Below, in pieces: positions 11,540 through 22,814 of a DNA stretch of 64,000 nt; position 1 is the first letter of the stretch, and the number at the start of each line of letters is the position of its first letter. The translations under genes were made by a program, and so were the position numbers. The notes beneath the pieces were generated by a model, which was given only the letters and a program-made list of their open reading frames with translations, was not told where the DNA came from and did not search any database. Origin of the DNA: Saururus chinensis (taxonomy: Eukaryota; Streptophyta; Magnoliopsida; Piperales; Saururaceae); NCBI GenBank assembly GCA_035235625.1, contig CP141145.1, forward strand, positions 8,060,001-8,124,000. The letters run 5' to 3'.

Positions 11540-12288
11540 TGTAGCACGAATGAAGCCCCAATGAGAATACTGGTTGTGGGGAGCTCTCATCTTCTATGCT
11601 CCTGATGTTGTGGTGGGCTGAGAATATGCTGCAACACAACATGTTATGAACTGATTTCACCTAGTTGTACCTCCCCACAATAGCCAGGTCATGGATGAAG
11701 TCACACAGAAATGAGGAGACAAATCTGTTGCTCTGTATAAATAATATGAGGGCCCCCATGTGCATGATGGCCAAGCATGCTAAGTCATTGTCAGAGACAA
11801 CATGCTTGTTTTTTCCACTTCCTTCAAAATTTCTTCAATGAGATTCTTCTCTAATTGCTTGCCCATGAAGAACCTTTTAAAGAATTGCCCCTTGCCTTAG
11901 GCAACCTTCCCAATCGCTACTGTCCAACTTCAACGGGTTTCCTTTCCCCCTCAAACCGATGATCAGTGCGACTTCGTCCTCCGTCAGGGGTAGTATTTTC
12001 CCCCGAATGGTGAACACCTCTTGAGAGTCATCCCAACACTCACCTATTAGAACATCCAAGAGCAACTTAGAGATTATAATTTGCTCACAATCGTATACCG
12101 GGTAGAACAAAGTCTCCTCTAAAATTGCCTTCAATCCTGGTCTCGATTCAATGAGGTCTTTGATAGTTGATGTCCACCAGGGAAACTATTTGTCCCCATA
12201 CCCGGACTCCTCCCGTAAATTCTCTTCTTCTCCTCTTCTGAGACCTTCACTGATTCTACCATTAGACTATATTCTTATAGCCTTTGTC
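11540..12288 (-). pseudogene. Exon 2: plant-mobile-domain or DUF1985-like fragment
   Basis: The best coding part of this gene. The frame at 12134-11877 contains FTIRGKILPLTEDEVALIIG and then LRGKGNPL, resembling the 'LT.DEVA.I.GLRG' core of proteins carried by plant Mutator-like elements and related plant-mobile-domain genes. The frame continues upstream to about 12180 (WWTSTIKDLIESRPGLKAI) with one stop. Downstream, a frameshift near 11870 leads to a helix-rich stretch with IMHMGALILFIQSNRF (about 11690-11780). It is bounded by TTTTACAG (about 12289-12296) and CTACAG|GTAAAT (11540). It could be a host gene fragment or transposon cargo; the role is unknown. Confidence 0.5.
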
Positions 12289-12605
12289 TGTAAAAGATGT
12301 TATGTAACTAACATCCACATTATGTAACTAATGATCAAATACATGCTAAGTTCATAGATTGTGTTATCGTTAACACAATAGTATGCCTTCTCATACACGA
12401 TAACATAACTTTTCAATGTTGTATATCGCATATCATGTTATTGATAACACGATTTCTCAATATTGTATATCGTATTATTGATAACATGACTATGTATTGT
12501 GCGTGGGTATGCAAGTTCTACTATCGTGTGCTCCATAACATGACATATGAACAATCGTGTATTAGAATCTACAAAAAAAATTAGAATTTTAATAATAGGC
12601 CATTA
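12289..12605 (-). other. Intron A with several hairpin repeats
   Basis: Acceptor TTTTACAG at about 12289-12296; donor-like ATG|GTAATG at about 12606/12605. Hairpins of the GTGTTAT/ATAACAC family occur near 12362-12381, 12398-12412, 12443-12463, 12470-12488 and 12522-12545. No coding sequence is seen. Confidence 0.45.
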
Positions 12606-12760
12606 CCATAGAAGTAGATGACAGGTTGATGCCGATGAGCCTTGCCATATTAACCTCTCGACAGGCCACTAATCTTGACCGCAAATCACTTTACTGGGTT
12701 TGCGTGAGTATACCCTTGGGTAGAACCTCACTTCACGGCCGGAACTGGCTTCATGGCCAA
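12606..12760 (-). pseudogene. Possible exon 1 fragment
   Basis: Upstream of the intron A donor, the minus strand has a short open stretch reading VRFYPRVYSRKPSKVICGQ, then a stop. It is assigned as exon only by position and splice context. From 12760 to 12980 I see nothing recognisable. Confidence 0.25.
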
Positions 12761-12979
12761 AACTTTGCTTGACGGGTCAAAATTTTGAATTGTGGAATCA
12801 AAAATCGGATCTCCCACTACATTTTTGCTTATCACTGGACAGACTTTGGAAATTGCTAGTCAGATTGGTTGCTTCACGGTCAGTCATTTCTGGGTAAATA
12901 TGCCAGTTTACTCGGTTTACACAATTTAAATCCCTAAACCCTAACCCAAAGGTATTTCGGTCTAGTTTTCCTATAATAT

Positions 12980-13535
12980 CGTGTGAGTCTAGGTATTGTG
13001 GTATTTTACTTTAAAACCAAGGAATATGTAATATGAGCTTCTTCGGCCAGGTAGTATGGAAAAATATTTTGACATAATTGGTTGAATATATTCCCTGATA
13101 AATGTGTCCTTTGTGGTATTGAATATGAATATGTTAGTCACCTTTTTATCCACTACAATTTCATTAAGCAATTTTGCCAACAAGTCTCTAGTATTGCTAC
13201 CTCATTGTATTTCTTACAAGCTTTTTGGAAGGCAAAAATTAATGATGATCATATGATCAAGGGTAAAGAAGTGGAAGCCAATATACTTTTGATGTGGCTA
13301 AATTGGAATGCACATAATTCCTACATCATTCAAAAATAGCCTATCTTTTAAAAGCAAACTTGAATGCAACTTTGCATTCTACCTAAACAACTATAAATTG
13401 TGGGCAATCAATGAAGTAACATACCTGCTCGAGATTATTTACATGGTGACCTACTTCTCGAATGGCCTTCTCCACTTGATGGGTATTTTTGTCTCAACTT
13501 TGATGGGGTCATAGACATGCTTCTCAAACAACAAT
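12980..13535 (+). pseudogene. 3' end of a LINE: zf-RVT domain fragment
   Basis: The plus-strand frame from about 13082 reads NIFPDKCVLCGIEYEYVSHL and continues FIHYNFIKQF. CxLCG...E...HLF.HY is the zinc-binding 'zf-RVT' signature found after reverse transcriptase in plant LINEs and RVT-derived proteins. A WKNIL stretch at about 13050 and a W-rich tail to 13339 agree. The reverse transcriptase itself is missing, so this is the usual 5'-truncated LINE remnant. It ends at or before the LTR that starts at 13536. Confidence 0.6.
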
Positions 13536-13927
13536 TGTAACACCTTAAAAATTTGGATGAATTTTCTTTTGGTAGTTTAATTTTGGGAGTGAAAATTCCA
13601 TCATTGAGTTAAATGGACTACGATGAGAGCTTAAATTTGATCCCTCGACAATTAAGGGCAGGGGGCAGAATTCTCCTATTTTAGAACTAGTCATCTTTGT
13701 TAATTGAAACCCTAGAACACTGACCAAAGGTTCGAGAAGGGGAATTGAATTACCATTTGACTATAGGAATTGCTTTAGGTAAGTAGGACCTGTTTACACC
13801 TATGTATAGACGAGACTTACTCGAGGTGGTACACAAAAAACCCTATCCTTGTTGTACCGGCTTATAAAGTTGGTTAGGAGAAAATGAGACAGTAAACAAG
13901 TTTAAAATGAAGGAGACGGTGGCTGAT
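13536..13927 (+). mobile_element. Left part of a split gypsy LTR
   Basis: Begins TGTAACACC at 13536 and runs to 13927, where the Athila-like element is inserted. It resumes after the element at 22815. Its order of boxes resembles LTR family B. The 5-bp CTGAT at 13923-13927 is the left TSD copy. Confidence 0.55.
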
Positions 13928-15579
13928 TGTTGTTAAATTTTAATTGTTTACTCATAAGCATGCGATTCTATAGTAGTTAAGTAGCTAAATCGAGTGTCAA
14001 TCCCACAGAGACTCGAAATCGGAAAACCAAATTCAATCTAACTTAAGTAAACTCTAATCTAGTTAACAACTAATAACAAAAGTAAATAATCTAACTAAGA
14101 AGAATTAAAGCAAATAATAAACAAGAATAAATTTAAATTACTAAAACTAACTAAATCTCAAAAGAAAGAAAAATTCAAATAAAATATAAAAGCATAAATT
14201 TAATTAAACTAAGAAAGTAATTAAAAGTGTAGAAAATATCAAATGAAAATTAACTAAGGTTTCAGAATCCCCTCTTATTAACTTGTAAATTATCACATCT
14301 ATGATCATCAATTTATTTCCCAAATATAACTCACAATAAATTAGAATTCAATTCTATTTATCATGAAAAATTTCATCTTTTAAGCCTTCAATCAAAATAC
14401 TAAAAATACGTTCTTCCTTGCTTCAAAGTAATAAAATCAAGTCATAAGTTGTATCCATATGAATAAATCACAACTCATTCCTAATTCTACTAATAATCAA
14501 TCTTAAACTAAGCATTTAATTAATGAAAAATAATTCAAATCATGAGAAAAGCATGACTAGACTCATATCCAAATTAATCCACTAATTAAATTGAGATAAG
14601 AACAATTAACATAAAACCCTTTTTAAATTAGCCAAATCACATAGATTAGACATCTCTACAAAATTAATAAGAGGTTCATCTTAACTTTAATTAAGAAAAC
14701 TAGCCACTAATTAACATAATCTCTACTAAATAAATAAATAAACTTACAAGTATTGAAGAAATAAAATAAAAAAATAACTTGGAAAGCTCCCTCCACTTTA
14801 GCCTTGAGCACTTCTAAATTCTGGAATTTTTCTTCACAGCCTAACAGCCTATCATGGAGCCCTCTCTAATTTCTGCAATTTCTATCTTTTCTGTGATTTT
14901 TTTTCATCTTCTTCTTCCTTCTTCACTTTAAAAAATCTACTCTAATCCTCCAATTTTGAGCCAAATATGTCTTTATTAAGACATTAGAATCATTGGAAGA
15001 AGTCTAATATGAAAATGACTCAAAATTAGCTTAAACTAGGAAACGACGCTTTATCCCGATTGATCGCCTTGCCCGATCGATCCCTGATACTGTCTTTTTC
15101 TTAAAAATTATGTTTACTGGATTGATCTCCAAAATGCCCCGTTCGATCGGCTATACTATTTCTGCAATTTGGATAGTTATGTTCAGTTTCGTGTCTAACT
15201 TCTGTTCATTAAGCTCTTTATTTCATGTCCATATATATATTTGCAACATGTTTGCAACTCCAAAAAGTTGTCCAAATTACTTGTAAGCATGTTTAGAGTA
15301 TTGTAAAATTTCCAAACATCGTCCACATGCCTCAAGAAGTGTGCGTCACCTAAATCACATAAACAATTATAATTCAAACATGTAAGACATATGCAGAAAA
15401 CTTATTTTATTCAAATATACTCCTAAACAGTTAACATCGCCCAAATTAACTAATAATTAAATCACACTACTAATGTCTATCTTAACATAAATAAACCTAA
15501 TTAACCCTTAATTAACCTAATTATACACTAGAAAATAAGGTAAATAGACATATAAAATGTATAAAAATCATACATATCA
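13928..15579 (-). mobile_element. 3' LTR of the gag-pro element
   Basis: On the plus strand it starts TGTTGTTAAATTT and ends CATACATATCA, so it is a TG...CA LTR. A TCCCACAGAGACTCG block near 14010 is the complement of the 'TCTGTGGGA' U5 motif common in such LTRs. Relative to the other LTR it has about 85 bp extra near the left end. Many point differences separate the two LTRs, so the insertion is not young. Confidence 0.75.
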
Positions 15580-15594
15580 AATACCCCCAAATCT
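15580..15594 (-). other. Polypurine tract of the gag-pro element
   Basis: Minus strand reads AGATTTGGGGGTATT immediately before the 3' LTR, the expected plus-strand primer position. Confidence 0.7.
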
Positions 15595-17430
15595 ATATTT
15601 TGCTAGTCCTCGACCAAAACTAAAAACTAAAACAACAAAAAACAAAACTAACTACTCCATTTCCGTAGGAAATCTCGATTGCATTTAGCATATGCAAACA
15701 AGCCTTTAAACCCACCTAGCTTACACTAGTAGACGAGTTATAGTCTCGTGAAGGTTTATAGTGAATCTACCCACAAAATTCAAAACAAAAAAGATAAAAG
15801 GATATTAAAATTAAAACCACAAAAAAAAATCACAAATCAACTCCTCCTAAACATGTGACTTTATTTAATAAAATCAATCACAAGTAAATGTAATGCTTGA
15901 TGCAACTTTTCTTCTAAATTAATAATTCATTATGACAACTTCATATTGGTGGCAAGTGCATAAACATACATAATAGTTTTTCTAAAAATAGACATTGCCA
16001 AGTAATTATACAATCCCAATTTTATGAATCGAACAACTCAATGTGTTTCATGTCCACTCAACAATTTTAATTTAACACTAAAAAAATATAGACATTTGCA
16101 TCCATTCATCTTCAAGAGATCATTATTGAGAATCATACAAAACCTTCCTCGAAAAGTGAAACACCCTAGATCACTTGACAACCCAATCAGGATATAACTG
16201 CATAATGCCCTACTAGAATTTTATGCTCATCTCATATGACATGTGTAAGGCTTAGCCTTCTTAAGCTTTCTATAAGATCCATGTAACAAGTGTTAGGCCA
16301 GTGACTCCCAATCCAGTTAGCTCAGGACACTAGGTATTAAAGCACCCCTCAGGCTTAATAACTCGAACCAAATAGGCTTTAAGGCTATGTATGTCATAAA
16401 TTATTCAACTCTACCTTTTAACTCAAACACCCTATGCTTAGTGAGGTACGCTGAGTCCCGGTCTACTCAATAGAGAGACTTTAATTTTTTTACTTTTTTT
16501 TTTCTTGAGCACATTATACAATTAACCTTAATTGTGATGACAGAAACTCTAGACTGTTCTACAAAACAAGAATAGTCAAGCCCAAAACTCTATTATGATA
16601 ACTTGAATACTTACTAGATCATACCAAAGTTTTACTCTCATAAGAAAATAATTACTTAGATTCAATGATATCCACCAAGATGTAAGACCATAATCAAGGG
16701 CTCAAATTCTCACTAAGACAAATGTCTTTCGAATTTTTTAAAATAGGAGCACAATAAACCAATATGATGTAATCAGAATTCAAAATCATTAAATCCGTCA
16801 AGTCATATAAGCATATTCTTAATAGTATGATATCATTAAATAAAGTCACATATCTAAAAGAAGCATCAATGTAAATAAGAAAAGAAAACAAACATAATAA
16901 TAACAAAAACTAATTTATTTCAATTTATTTCATTTTTTTAATAAAACTAAAACACTTACTCTAAAATAAAAAAAATCTCTTTCTACACCCCCAAACCTAG
17001 ACTAAACATTGTTTTCAATGTATAAAAGAAAATAAATACAATGATTAAGATAAGAAAAGAGGGAAAAGAAGAGATAGTACCTTTGTTGACATGCTCATGT
17101 ATATAGCTATCAAAGAAAAAATGGTCAATATAAGCACACCCTAATAATGATTAGAACAATCAACAAAGATAATAAACTGAAAACTAACTAAAGAAAATAA
17201 AAACACTAACTACAAAAATAAACAAAATAACTATCAAAACCTAAAATTGGGTTGCCTCCCAAGAACGCTAAGTTTACCGTCTTAAGCCAGACACACCTCC
17301 ATCTAAACTCATCCAGGGTCCTTTATAGTAATTATCTTTTCTTTATAAATTCTACTTATCAAATTAGAGTGAGTTAAACAAATATTTAGTGGATCATCAG
17401 AATGAATGAAAGGAAAAACATCATCAACTA
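15595..17430 (-). other. Non-coding spacer in place of RT/RNase H/integrase
   Basis: About 1.8 kb between protease and PPT with only short chance ORFs. It includes a block conserved in the second copy (16262-16440 with 34284-34460, and 16980-17040 with 35010-35070). That conservation suggests the spacer is an inherited part of this element design and not recent decay. Confidence 0.6.
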
Positions 17431-17990
17431 GACTCTCAATCATGTCAAGTTCCCAAAAGAAAGCTTCATCACTCCATTTCGACAATTTATTAGAGCATTA
17501 GATGTAGCAAGGAAAGGACGTCCCAAAATAACAGGAATTTGCCCATGACTATTCTGAACAGGCTGAGTATCAATGACTACAAAGTCTACTAGAAAGTAAA
17601 ATGTGTCAACCTTAATTAGAACATCTTCAACAACACCTTGAGGAATTTTTACAGATCTATCAGCTAATTGAAGTGTCATTGATGTGGGTTTTGACTCTCC
17701 CAATCCCAATTGCACATACACAGAATATGGCAATAAATTCACACTAGCCCCTAAATCTAACAAAGCCCGCTCAATGTGATGATCCCCTATCTTGCATGAA
17801 ATTGTGGGACAACCAAGATCCTTATATTTGACAAGAAATTTGCATTGAATAAAAGAGCTGACTTGCTATGTCAGGAATGCCTTTTTAGGAACATTTGTTT
17901 TCCTCTTAACTGTGACTATGTCTTTTAAAAATTTAGCATAAGAGGGCATTTGTTGGATAGCATCAAGGAATGGGATGTTTATCTGCACTT
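17431..17990 (-). pseudogene. Retroviral-type aspartic protease of the gag-pro element
   Basis: The frame 17763-17440 starts at LDLGASVNLLPYSVY, the Athila-type active site (DLGAS instead of DTG/DSG), and continues through LADRSVKIPQGVVEDVL, a VDFVVID stretch and ILGRPFLATSNALI, the flap and second hydrophobic segment. The upstream frame (to about 17990) is broken. In an active element this protease would mature the Gag-Pro precursor in the virus-like particle. The product ends soon after the protease; no pol domain follows. Confidence 0.75.
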
Positions 17991-18140
17991 GCTTAAACAC
18001 CTCTAAAATATCTCCAAACTGTGCATTTTCTTAGGATTGACTGGTCTTTGAGGAAATTGGAATTTAGGCACAAAACTCCTAACTGGGGGATCAACTAAAA
18101 CAAGTGGGGAGTCATTGGGTTCCTGCTTCTCACTTTTTGA

Positions 18141-19350
18141 CTATGTATTCTCAGTTTTCTCTTCTTCAAGCATTTTTACATGATTGTCAACCTGTCGCCC
18201 AGATCTAAGGGTGATGATTGACTGGACATGCCCCTGGTCTTGTGATGAACTTGAAACATTACTAACAACATATTGACCTTTAGGGTTGGGTATAGGCTGA
18301 CTAGGAAACTTGCCTTTCTCTCTCTCCCCTACATGAGTTGCTAATTGGCCAATTTGAGTTTCTAGTTTAGCTATGGCTTGAGTGTTCATTTGACTAGAAT
18401 TTTTAAGTTCTAATATGGCCTAGTTAGTAGACTGCATGAAAATTTTGAGAGACTCGTTAAGTGGTGATGATTGTTTAAGTGGTGGTGCAACAACTTGAGG
18501 AGCTAATTGGGCAAAAGAGGTGTAGGGGGGTTGGGCAGCTTAAATTGAGTGGACATCTGCTGCATTGGTGGCCCTAATCCATTCATGAGAGGCTGGTTTT
18601 GCCTCCAAGAGAAATTTGGATGATTCCACCAATTTGGATTGTATGTCTCAGAGAAGGGATTGCCAAACGGTTTCCCATAATTGTTTAGCAAATTTGCTTG
18701 CTCAGCAAAGCACTCAGAATAACCTAACATGGAAGGACACATTTGAGCAGTATGCATTAGACTTGCACACAGAGAATACACTTTATTTTGAATCTAATTG
18801 GCAAAATTCATATTTCTAGCAAGGGTCATGACTTCTACTTTTCTAGTTAGCTGGTCTAACCTAGCTTTCATGTCAGTATCTTCCCTTACTTCACATAAGC
18901 CTACTTTCCTAGGGTTTTGGGTTGGTTGTTCTCTATGACTCGAAAAGTCCCATTGCTGGGAACTCTCAGACAAATCCTCAAGGAACTTCTATGCTGCATC
19001 ATCATTTAAACTCAAGAAACACCCACCATTCATGGATTAAATCATATTGTGGTGTGTTTGAGTCAAACCATTATAAAAGTATTGCACAAGCCGCCATGTT
19101 TCAAAACCATGGTGGGGACACTTCAAAAGTAAATCCTTAAACCTCTCCCAACTCTTATAAAATTTTTCATGCTCCTCTTGACAAAAGTCAGCTATCTCTC
19201 TCCTTAAGGCATTGGTTTTATACATTGGGAAATTTTTTGAAAGGAACTTGCTAACAAGTCCCTCCCATGAATTAATAGACCCTGCTCGGAGAGAATTTAA
19301 CCATGCCTTAGCTTTGTCTTTTAACGAGAAAGGAAACAAGTGCAGACAGA
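18141..19350 (-). pseudogene. Gag, C-terminal two thirds (gag-pro element)
   Basis: Frame 19339-19037 contains FPFSLKDKAKAWLNSL and FLSKNFPMYKTNALRREI, the retrotransposon Gag (capsid) signature. Frame 18781-18503 has NPFSETYNPNWWNHPNFSW, an Athila Gag hallmark. Frame 18389-18141 has AKLETQIGQLATHV and ITLRSGRQVDN near the Gag end. Frameshifts separate these pieces. The N-terminal part lies beyond the nested solo LTR, in 20760-21096, and the frame resumes in phase once the LTR and one TSD copy are disregarded. Confidence 0.75.
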
Positions 19351-20754
19351 TGATGCACTGAAATAATATTTAATTAAATGTTCTCATATTTTGAATTGCA
19401 ATCCTATTTTGTGTTAATTCATTGCTGATTTGGGCTATTTATATTTTGAATAAGTTAGTTGGACCTTAATTGAGTTTACATGTCTAAATAGGCTTTAACA
19501 GGATCCAAGTAGAAGAGAAAGTAAAGCCCATCTACCAAAGCTATTTGAAAGTCAAGAATGGGCTCCTAATGGTCTAAACATGCATGGAATGGTCGAACAC
19601 AACCTTGTGGACCCGTTTGATTTGAGATTTGTATGAAGAGGACTAAATTATGAAAGAAGCTGATTCGGACAGATTGATAGAGCCTTAGTATTTCGATCAT
19701 ATCTTTTTGTGTATAATTCGGATGGATACGATTCTGGTGGCATTGGAAAGAAGACTTCCATAGCTACAAATGATATTTCAGGAAGAAATTCTAAATTCCT
19801 AAGATTCATGGGTCGAATTCGGCATGTAGTTAGACAGCTAGTTAACTAACCTGAGGCCAGCACATGAAGAATATTTTCATTGATTATGATTGATACACAT
19901 AAGGAAAGACAAAGAGGCTGATTGGTTAACTAAAGGAAGATTCGAATATACTTATTTGCTAAATCATTAATTTATTTAGTATCTAATCATTACCAAAGAA
20001 GTAACCAATCAGGCAGGATGCAATCTAGAGATATGATTTCACTTTCCTCTTTGAAGCAACCCTTTCTATTCCTATAAAGAGGGGTGGACGTGATAGATGA
20101 AGAACCCCTCCTCTTTGGAGTTCTCCTCTCCTATTTTCTTCTCTCATTTTGTAATTTTGTTTTTAGTTTTATTGTAATGGCTTTCTAAAGCTCTCAAGCT
20201 AAGGCTAGAGGTGATTTGTAACAATCTAATGGAGTTTAATTCATGTTTCATCAATGGTTTCAAGTAAGTCTTATTTATTTAAAGTGATGTTTATTTAATA
20301 TTATTCTTCTTCTTGTTTCTTTGTGATTTGGATACATAAGATGCTTGAAGGCTCTCCGTTTTGATCTTGTGTGATTTGGATACATAGAAATCTTTAAGAG
20401 ACAATTGTTTTTATCCTTCATCTATCCAAAGCATTTCTATCTTTATTTTCAATCTTAATGTTCATATCTTTCGGTTAGATAGAAATTTCATTCGATTCTA
20501 ACTGAGATAACATAATACATGAAGAACATCATTAGATGTTACAATGATCTTTAATGCCTTAGTATTTTCTCATCTTGATTTCTTGACTTTTTATTGCCTC
20601 AATACTCTTCTACTCTTTCTTTCTTCTATTTCTTCGTAACTATTTTCTTTGTTGCACAAGGCTTTCCCTGTGGATCGACCTTGTCTACTACAATTGGCAA
20701 GTAAAACAAATCTGAATTTGACTTCTTCATAGTCTTGTTTTAGACGTAACAACA
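19351..20754 (+). mobile_element. Solo LTR, family S, copy 1 (TSD ACAGA)
   Basis: Begins TGATGCACTG and ends ACGTAACAACA (1404 bp), flanked by perfect 5-bp TSDs ACAGA at 19346-19350 and 20755-20759. It lies inside gag of the gag-pro element. It has a TATA box (TATAAAGA, 20073-20080) and a TTTCCCTGTGGATCGACC block near the 3' end, as in many plant LTRs. No internal region is present, so it was left by LTR-LTR recombination. Orientation follows TATA and the U5 motif. It matches 60909-62291 closely and 50515-51912 (inverted) less closely. Confidence 0.9.
20073..20080 (+). promoter_or_regulatory. TATA box of solo LTR copy 1
   Basis: TATAAAGA preceded by a pyrimidine-rich tract and followed by GGGGTGGA. 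The same context occurs at 61639 in copy 2 and, on the minus strand, at 51159-51167 in copy 3. Confidence 0.55.
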
Positions 20755-20759
20755 ACAGA

Positions 20760-21096
20760 CCAACTCATCAGAAAAATTTTGAAATTTAAATATAGCACAG
20801 ATTTCAAGAAAATCCTTTACATGCATATAAGGATCCTCTATGTCAAGACCATGGAAGGTGGGGAGAAGTTGAATAACTTGAGATTTCAACTCAAAGTGTG
20901 TGGCAGTGGTAGCGGGTAACAGTATGCATGAGGGAGGATTGATAGAAATTGGTGAAAATAACTCCCTAAGGGGTTTGACTTCTACATTCTTATCTCCCAT
21001 TATGAATAGAAGCTCAGTTTCAATTTCACTACTCTCTAGGGGGTTTGAATATACTTTAATTAACCGATGTGTTTGATCACATAGCCACGTGGTCAT
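20760..21096 (-). pseudogene. Gag, N-terminal part (gag-pro element)
   Basis: The minus-strand frame contains PLRELFSPISINPPSCILLP, then HFELKSQVIQLLPTFHGL and DPYMHVKDFLEIC. 'HFELKS..I.LLP.FHG...EDP..H...F' is the N-terminal Gag signature of Athila/Tat elements. It ends at the solo LTR's right TSD. The upstream leader runs to the PBS at 21241. Confidence 0.75.
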
Positions 21097-21223
21097 ACAC
21101 GACTAATCCCCTCTCTAATGCCCCTTGTTTTTACCCATTTTTCTGTTTTTTTTTTTTTACCACTAAGCTAAAACTAGTAGAAGGGTAAACTTAGTTTAGA
21201 TTTAATTTGTTTTCCTTTACAAG

Positions 21224-21241
21224 TCCCCGACAACGGCGCTA
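21224..21241 (-). other. Primer-binding site, tRNA-Asp type
   Basis: Minus strand reads TAGCGCCGTTGTCGGGGA a few bases after the LTR end at 21248. It is close to the TGGCGCCGTTGCCGGGGA site, complementary to tRNA-Asp, used by Athila/Tat elements, with two changes. Confidence 0.75.
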
Positions 21242-21247
21242 AAAACT

Positions 21248-22814
21248 TGTTGTTAAATTTTAATTATTTACACGCAAATTTTATTTAGTTTAGATTTAAT
21301 CTAGTTAACAACTATAACAAAAGTAAATAATCTAACTAAGAAGAATTAAAGCAAATAATAAACAAGAATAAAATTAAATTACTAAAACTAACTAAATCTC
21401 AAAAGAAAGAAAAATTCAAATAAAATATAAAAGCATAAATTTAATTAAACTAAGAAAGCAATTAAAAGTGTAGAAAATATCAAATGAAAATTAACTAAGG
21501 TTTCAGAATCCCCTCTTATTAACTTGTAAATCATCACATCTATGATCATCAATTTATTTCCCAAATATAACTCACAATAAATTAGAATTCAAATCTATTT
21601 ATCACGGAAAATTTCATCTTTTAAGCTTTTAGTTAAAATATTAAAAATATGTTATTCGTCACTTCAAATGAATAAAATCAAGTCATAAGTTGTATCCATA
21701 TGAATAAATCACAACTCATACCTAATTTTACTAATAATCAATCTTAAACAAAACATTTAATTAATAAAAACTAATTCAAATAATGAGAAAAGCATAACTA
21801 GATTCATATCCAAATCAATCCACTAATTAAATTGAGATAAGAACAATTAACATAAAACCCTTTTTAAATTAACCAAGTCACATAGATTAGATATCTATAA
21901 AAAATTAATCAGAGGTTCATCTTAACCTTAATTAAGAAAACTAGCTACTAATTAACATAATCTCTACTAAAAAAATAAATAAACTTACAAGTATTGAAGA
22001 AATAAAAAGTAATAATTTGGAAAGCTCCCTCCACTTTAGCCTTAAGCACTTCTAAATTCTGGAATTTTTCTTCACAGCCCAATAGCCTATCATGGAGTCC
22101 TCTCTAATTTATGCAATTTCTATCTTTTCTGTGATTTTTTCTTTCTTTTTTGTAATTTTTCTATGATTTTTTTTCATCTTCTTCTTCCTTATTGTCTTTA
22201 GAAAATCTACTGGAATCCTCAAATTTCGAGTCAAATATGTCTTTATAAAGGTAGCGAAATCATTGGAAGAAGTCTAATATAAAAAGTACTCAAAATTAGC
22301 TTAAACTAGGAAATTGCGCATTATCCCAGTCGATCTCCTATACTATCTTTTTCTTAAAAATCACGTTTAATCGATTGATCTCCAAAACGCCCCGTTCGAT
22401 CAGCTATACAGTTTCTACAATCTGGACAGTTCTGTTCAGTTTCGTGTCCAATTTATGTCCATTAAGCTCTTTCTTTCATATCCATATATATTTGCAACAT
22501 GTTCACAACTCTAAAAAGTAGTCTAAATCATTTGTAAGCATGTCTAGAATATTGTAAAATTTTCAAACACCATCCACGTGCCTCAGGAAGTGTGCATCAC
22601 CGAAATCACATAAACAGTTATAATTCAAACGTGTAAAACATATGCAGAAAATTAAATTTATTTAAATATACTCCTAAATATCGCCCAAATTAACTAGTAA
22701 TTAAATCACACTACTAATATCTATCTTAAAATAAATAAACCCTTAATTAACCTAATGATACACTAGAAAATAAGGTAAATAGGCATATAAAATGTATAAA
22801 AATCATGCATATCG
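21248..22814 (-). mobile_element. 5' LTR of the gag-pro element
   Basis: Starts TGTTGTTAAATTT on the plus strand, like the other LTR, and ends CATGCATATCG (A to G change in the terminal CA). A TATA box on the minus strand (TTTATAAAG, about 22242-22250) fits a promoter in this orientation. CGATCGA-like motifs lie at 22330-22400. It is followed by TSD CTGAT at 22815-22819. Confidence 0.75.

Larger units (their letters stand above)
13928..22814 (-). mobile_element. Non-autonomous Athila-like LTR element (gag-pro only), with a nested solo LTR
   Basis: Two LTRs (13928-15579 and 21248-22814) bound an internal region read on the minus strand, with 5-bp TSDs CTGAT at 13923-13927 and 22815-22819. The internal part has a tRNA-Asp-type PBS (21224-21241), gag, an aspartic protease and a PPT (15580-15594). 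Between the protease end (about 17440) and the PPT no reverse transcriptase, RNase H or integrase can be recognised in any frame. A 1404-bp solo LTR sits in gag. Without it the element is about 7.5 kb. Mobility would need enzymes from another element. A second copy (32912-37665) has the same design. Confidence 0.8.

Noticed and set aside
16694-16906. 70-codon minus-strand ORF in the gag-pro spacer as a possible env-like gene
   Set aside because: Only AT-rich hydrophobic codons, no conserved counterpart in the second copy, and no start context.
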